Origin: JAKPQD01 sp029572965
GTDB lineage: Bacteria; Bacteroidota; Bacteroidia; Bacteroidales; DTGW01
Reading direction: 5' to 3'
Length of the DNA stretch: 9,061 nt
Assembly (NCBI GenBank): GCA_035374585.1
Contig: DAOSPF010000102.1
Coordinates: 1 to 9,061, forward strand
Position 1 is the stretch's first letter; every line of letters begins with the position of its first letter. Shown piece after piece: positions 6,054-9,061 of the stretch. The notes under the pieces were generated by a model. It made no database searches. It was not told the origin of the DNA and saw only the letters and a program-made list of their open reading frames with translations. A program made the position numbers and the translations under genes.

Positions 6054-8114
6054 TTATTTAAAAGTTACTTTAACCCCCAACATTCCCGAAAAGCCTGTGT
6101 TTTGGAATTGCCAGGGCATTTTATACTTGTTGTTTGTAATGTTATATAACTGTAAAGTACAATCTAAAGTGTAAAAGTTGTTTTGGGCAAGGCGTTGGGA
6201 GATGTGGGTATTGACAACAGCCCCTGGTTTGTACCATTGCCTGTCTGGCTTGGAAATAGCGTCGTAATAGCCGCCGTTGTAGTTTATAGCTGGCGAAAAG
6301 TTCAGCCCAAAGGGAAGTATGATTGTTGCCCCGATATTTCCAATATAATTGGGCGAAAAAGGTATTTCTACCTGGTCTAAATTCGGGTTCAGGTCATTCT
6401 CTATGTTTGTTTGCATGTAGGTAAAGTTGGCGTACCATGAGATGGTAGAGTTTACCATTTGTAAAAGTTCTATTTCTCCGCCTTTACAATTGGACTTAGT
6501 GTTGATTGACTGTGTTTGCGATGGGTTTAGGCTTACTATATTGTCTATTATGCCGTCTCTAAGCATGTAATAGAACCCGCGGACATTAATTTTAAAGGTG
6601 TTTTGACATTTGCAATCTGTTCCAATGTCTATGCCCAGCCCGTTCTCTGGCTTTATATCGGGGTTAGGCAACTGGCCGTTATGGCCTTGTACGCCCAGGT
6701 CGCTAAGGAGTATTGTCCCGCCTATTGATTTTAACCCGGGGGCGCTAAAGCTGCTCCCTCCATTTGCATATACAGCCAATGATTTGCTAACAGAGTATCT
6801 TGTACCTGCACTCCATATTAGCTTTTTCCATGACAAACGCTTGTCGATGGGGTTGTTTCCGTTGACTAAATCAATGGTATTTTCAATATATGCATAACGT
6901 AAGCCTCCTCTGAGGGTTAGTTTTTCAATAGGCCGCCATTCTTCCTGGAGGTATATCCCTGTCTGATATGCCGAAGATTTATTGCCATATATCTGAAAGC
7001 CTTTTAATGGATCAGACCATGTTTCATAACCTGCACCTTGGTAATCTGCTCCAATACTTAGTGAACCTGTACTTCCCTGCATCCATGCAATGGAAATGTC
7101 AACAGGCACAATAAACTGGTTGACCCCGTTATTTGAATTTAAGGTATCTGTTACTCCATATCTGCTTTCCTGTTGCATTCGCCTGTACGACCTGATTCCG
7201 GCATGGGTTTGAAAATGAAGTTTTTCGCTTAACAATATTTCGTACCCAACATTCAACGTGCTGTACCGATTGTCGAATTGGCGATATACCCGGCCTACAT
7301 CGCCACTATGCCAGGTGCTATTGCAAAAAACAGAGAGTTTCTGCTTTTCATTTTTTTCGGGGTAAAATGTAATGCCGCCATATAGTTTTGTTTTTCTGTA
7401 TTCGGGGCTTTTTTTCATGTTCAGCCACGAGTTTTCTATTCCATAGTTGGTGTAATCCGACATTTCATAAGACGAACCAAGAAAATAGTTCAGGCGGTCT
7501 TTTTTGTTCTGATGATAAACCTGTTCGTTAAGCGTGTTGTATGAGCCATAAGATGAATGTAACACAGTTTTTTGTTCGGTTATTTTGTCTTTCAACACTA
7601 AATTGACGGTGCCACTCAACGGGCTCTGAGAACCTGCAAAATCTTGTGACAGGTAATTTGGATATATAACAGACGCGGGGCCTCTTTGTACTTCTATTTG
7701 CTCTATAATATTGTTGTCAAGGGACATTGGGTCAACGAAAGCGTCAATGGGCAGGCCCTGCAACATATATGTACTGTATTTGGGGCCTATTCCCCCATAA
7801 GTTCCCCAATTGGCATCGTTGCGCGAAAGGACACTGACAGAAGTCCCCGGTAATTTTGAAATCAACTCGCAAATATTCCTGTTCCCCTGCACTATTGACT
7901 CTATTTGCTCAGATTTTATCAGGTCAACTTTTTGCGTGTAGCTCCCTTCGTGTTGAGGAAGTTTTGATGGGGTGATTACAACATTTAAAAGATCGTCAAG
8001 GCTAAGGCTGAATAGCTCTTCAGCAGTTTTATTTGCTGCAGAGTCTTGGGCATGCACATAACCGTAGATGTTTATGCAGGATACCAACAATATTAGCGCT
8101 TTCAGCTTTTTCAT
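6054..8114 (-). CDS. TonB-dependent outer-membrane receptor
   Basis: A 686-residue protein from the ATG at 8114. A Sec signal peptide (MKKLKALILLVSC...) has a good cleavage site after VHA (residue 22). Next comes a segment SLSLDDLLNVVITPSK (36-51), a form of the LSLExLLxxxVTxASK motif found at the start of many receptors of this type. The plug domain covers about 57-176 and includes YGGIGPKYSTYMLQGLPID and QRGPASVIYP. The rest is a beta-barrel with alternating aromatic strands and the usual last-strand region (LQLYNITNNKYKMPWQFQ, then GMLGVKVTFK). Length is normal for a small receptor. Such proteins bind a ligand outside the cell and use TonB/ExbBD energy to import it; the ligand cannot be told. 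No SusD-like partner is adjacent, so a polysaccharide SusC role is unlikely. It is the first gene of the signalling cluster, followed 20 bp later by the YfiR-like gene. A TTG at 8123 gives three more residues and has AGGA 7 nt upstream, so it is a real alternative start. The chain ends in K, not the usual terminal aromatic. Confidence 0.93.
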   Translation of the reverse strand: MKKLKALILLVSCINIYGYVHAQDSAANKTAEELFSLSLDDLLNVVITPSKLPQHEGSYTQKVDLIKSEQIESIVQGNRNICELISKLPGTSVSVLSRNDANWGTYGGIGPKYSTYMLQGLPIDAFVDPMSLDNNIIEQIEVQRGPASVIYPNYLSQDFAGSQSPLSGTVNLVLKDKITEQKTVLHSSYGSYNTLNEQVYHQNKKDRLNYFLGSSYEMSDYTNYGIENSWLNMKKSPEYRKTKLYGGITFYPEKNEKQKLSVFCNSTWHSGDVGRVYRQFDNRYSTLNVGYEILLSEKLHFQTHAGIRSYRRMQQESRYGVTDTLNSNNGVNQFIVPVDISIAWMQGSTGSLSIGADYQGAGYETWSDPLKGFQIYGNKSSAYQTGIYLQEEWRPIEKLTLRGGLRYAYIENTIDLVNGNNPIDKRLSWKKLIWSAGTRYSVSKSLAVYANGGSSFSAPGLKSIGGTILLSDLGVQGHNGQLPNPDIKPENGLGIDIGTDCKCQNTFKINVRGFYYMLRDGIIDNIVSLNPSQTQSINTKSNCKGGEIELLQMVNSTISWYANFTYMQTNIENDLNPNLDQVEIPFSPNYIGNIGATIILPFGLNFSPAINYNGGYYDAISKPDRQWYKPGAVVNTHISQRLAQNNFYTLDCTLQLYNITNNKYKMPWQFQNTGFSGMLGVKVTFK

Positions 8115-8116
8115 AT

Positions 8117-8213
8117 CTTTCAATATTAAGTCCTAAAAGCTTAATGATAAAAACTGTCTGAACAACTTTTTTAAAGGGCTTAGGGGACATAACTTTAAAT
8201 AAGATATTGAAAG
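8117..8213. repeat. 10-bp perfect inverted repeat flanking the receptor leader
   Basis: CTTTCAATAT at 8117-8126 is the exact reverse complement of ATATTGAAAG at 8204-8213, with 77 bp between. On the minus strand the 3' arm (ATATTGAAAG) sits directly before the ATG at 8114 and covers the alternative TTG start. If both arms are transcribed they could pair and mask the start. Both arms are AT-rich, so chance is possible. Confidence 0.4.
8131..8134 (-). promoter_or_regulatory. Possible Shine-Dalgarno favouring a TTG start for the receptor
   Basis: AGGA on the minus strand lies 7 nt before TTG at 8123 but 16 nt before ATG at 8114. Spacing favours the TTG, while codon type and the weak use of Shine-Dalgarno sites in Bacteroidota favour the ATG. 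The two starts differ by only three residues and do not affect the signal peptide. Confidence 0.4.
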
Positions 8214-8239
8214 TTAACTAAAAAATTCATTTTAAACAA
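8209..8239 (-). promoter_or_regulatory. Candidate Bacteroidota-type promoter for the receptor operon
   Basis: On the minus strand TTG (8239-8237) is followed after 20 nt by TAACTTTC (8216-8209). This resembles the -33 TTG and -7 TAnnTTTG pair used by the Bacteroidota primary sigma factor, with the last G changed to C. It would give an untranslated leader of about 85-95 nt. The region is AT-rich and near matches arise easily, so this is a weak call. Confidence 0.25.
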
Positions 8240-8240
8240 C

Positions 8241-8274
8241 AAAGCCTGACCATTTTTTTAAGTGGCCAGGCTTT
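8241..8274 (-). terminator. Intrinsic terminator after the ACR3 gene
   Basis: The arms 8241-8252 and 8263-8274 form a 12-bp stem with a 10-nt loop. Read as minus-strand RNA the stem is complete, with one G-U wobble (AAAGCCUGGCCA against UGGUCAGGCUUU). On the plus strand the same position is an A-C mismatch. That favours use in the minus direction, 61 nt after the ACR3 stop codon. The 3' side continues UUUGUUGUUU, a moderately U-rich tail. It separates the ACR3 transcript from the receptor operon. Confidence 0.8.
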
Positions 8275-8335
8275 AATATTTAGCGATATTTTGCGCTTGG
8301 GTAAAAAAGTGTGATTTTGTTTTTTAATTCATTTT

Positions 8336-9061
8336 TTAACTGGCAAAATATTTTTTCTTAAACCAAAAAGCAACATTCACCAACCCAATCATCACGGGCA
8401 CTTCAACCAATGGGCCAATGACAGCAGCAAAGGCTTCGCCGGAGTTGATGCCAAAGATGGCAATGGCTACAGCAATAGCCAACTCAAAGTTGTTGCTGGC
8501 AGCAGTGAACGAAAGCGTTGTAGCTTGCCCGTATGTTGCCCCGGTTTTTTTGCTCATAAAAAACGAGACGACAAACATGACTACAAAGTATATTACCAGC
8601 GGGATGGCAATACGTATTACGTCCAGCGGGATTTTTACGATGTACTCACCTTTGAGCGAAAACATGACCACTATGGTGAAAAGCAGTGCTATCAGGGTCA
8701 GAGGGCTGATTTTGGGTACAAATTTGCTCTGGTACCATTCTTTTGATTTTACCCGTATAAAAACAAAGCGAGTTAAAAAGCCTGCTATAAAAGGTATCCC
8801 TAAGTATATGAATACGCTTTTGGCTATTTGGCCAATGGTGATTTGCGAAACACTATCATTTACAGGCAACCCAAACCATCCGGGAAGTATGGCAATAAAT
8901 ACATAGGCATATACCGAAAATAGCAGTACCTGGAATATTGAATTAAAGGCCACTAATCCGGCTGCATATTCTGCATCGCCTTTGGCAAGGTCGTTCCAAA
9001 CAATGACCATAGCTATACAACGTGCCAGCCCTATGAGGATAACTCCGTACATATAGTCGAT
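8336..9061 (-). CDS. acr3: ACR3-type arsenite efflux permease, C-terminal fragment
   Basis: The last 241 codons of a gene whose start lies beyond the right window edge; full-length ACR3 proteins have about 350-400 residues, so roughly the first 110 or more are missing. The reading frame is open to the edge (IDY before the first in-window Met at 9052-9050), so that Met is internal. The piece is strongly hydrophobic, with about six membrane segments. Its beginning, GLARCIAMVIVWNDLAKGD, holds the conserved membrane Cys that ACR3 proteins need for arsenite transport. Later signatures are TLSFTAASNNFELAIAVAIA, with the conserved Glu in a membrane segment, and GPLVEVPVMIGLV near the end. ACR3 exports trivalent arsenite (and in some members antimonite) from the cytoplasm using the proton gradient. 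Other ars genes (arsR, arsC) would be expected further right. The gene ends before a clear terminator and is not part of the signalling cluster. Confidence 0.92.
   Translation of the reverse strand: MDYMYGVILIGLARCIAMVIVWNDLAKGDAEYAAGLVAFNSIFQVLLFSVYAYVFIAILPGWFGLPVNDSVSQITIGQIAKSVFIYLGIPFIAGFLTRFVFIRVKSKEWYQSKFVPKISPLTLIALLFTIVVMFSLKGEYIVKIPLDVIRIAIPLVIYFVVMFVVSFFMSKKTGATYGQATTLSFTAASNNFELAIAVAIAIFGINSGEAFAAVIGPLVEVPVMIGLVNVAFWFKKKYFAS

Larger units (their letters stand above)
8115..8335. other. Intergenic gap between the ACR3 gene and the receptor operon
   Basis: About 220 bp, AT-rich and without a credible ORF. It holds the terminator of the ACR3 gene at 8241-8274, a weak promoter candidate at 8209-8239, and a 10-bp inverted repeat pair (8117-8126 and 8204-8213) near the receptor's start codon. 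This is the only sizeable gap upstream of the five-gene cluster, so its promoter should lie here. Confidence 0.7.

Noticed and set aside
6054..8114. SusC-type polysaccharide receptor tied to the nearby amylase
   Set aside because: No SusD-like gene is adjacent, the receptor is short (686 residues) with no carboxypeptidase-like N-terminal domain visible, and the signalling genes lie between the two.
8284..8301. Small hairpin AGCG...CGCT downstream of the ACR3 stop codon
   Set aside because: Only four base pairs in the stem and no U tract follows; the hairpin at 8241-8274 is far stronger.
8418..8906. 162-residue plus-strand ORF opposite the ACR3 gene
   Set aside because: It is a mirror of a strongly hydrophobic membrane-protein frame. 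The minus-strand product has ACR3 signatures along its whole length.
1..9061. CRISPR array, tRNA, rRNA, insertion sequence or prophage
   Set aside because: No spaced direct repeats, cloverleaf sequences, transposase motifs or integrase-like frames were seen on either strand.

Overview
The window looks like a piece of a chromosome from a member of the Bacteroidota. It is AT-rich, most genes lack a strong Shine-Dalgarno, and it carries a TonB-dependent receptor, a secreted GH13 glycosidase and PAS-rich (hybrid) histidine kinases of the kind common in that phylum. The species cannot be named from the sequence. Every gene I can support lies on the minus strand, so transcription runs from the right end to the left end.

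Layout in transcription order. (1) 9061-8336: the C-terminal two thirds of an ACR3-type arsenite efflux permease, cut by the window edge and followed by an intrinsic terminator hairpin at 8241-8274. (2) 8114-462: a tight five-gene cluster made of a TonB-dependent outer-membrane receptor, a small exported YfiR-like (DUF4154) protein, a membrane histidine kinase (CHASE8-like periplasmic domain, HAMP, PAS, HisKA, HATPase), a stand-alone Rcp1/CheY-like response regulator, and a soluble hybrid kinase (REC-PAS-PAS-PAS-HisKA-HATPase-REC). Gaps inside the cluster are 20 bp, a 4-bp ATGA overlap, 11 bp with a stop codon inside the next Shine-Dalgarno, and about 24 bp. It is very probably one operon. (3) 277-1: the N-terminal end of a GH13 alpha-amylase family enzyme, cut by the left edge.

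How the genes may work together. In the known Pseudomonas YfiBNR system, periplasmic YfiR represses the CHASE8-HAMP-GGDEF diguanylate cyclase YfiN and is in turn controlled by the outer-membrane protein YfiB. Here the same periplasmic pair (YfiR-like plus a CHASE8-like receptor) appears, but the receptor's output is a histidine kinase instead of GGDEF, and a TonB receptor sits where YfiB would be. My inference is an outer-membrane to periplasm to inner-membrane signalling chain that feeds a phosphorelay with three receiver domains. No DNA-binding output domain and no HPt protein is present in the window, so the end point is not visible.

There are two non-coding gaps, 278-461 and 8115-8335. 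No tRNA, rRNA, CRISPR array, insertion sequence or attachment site was seen.
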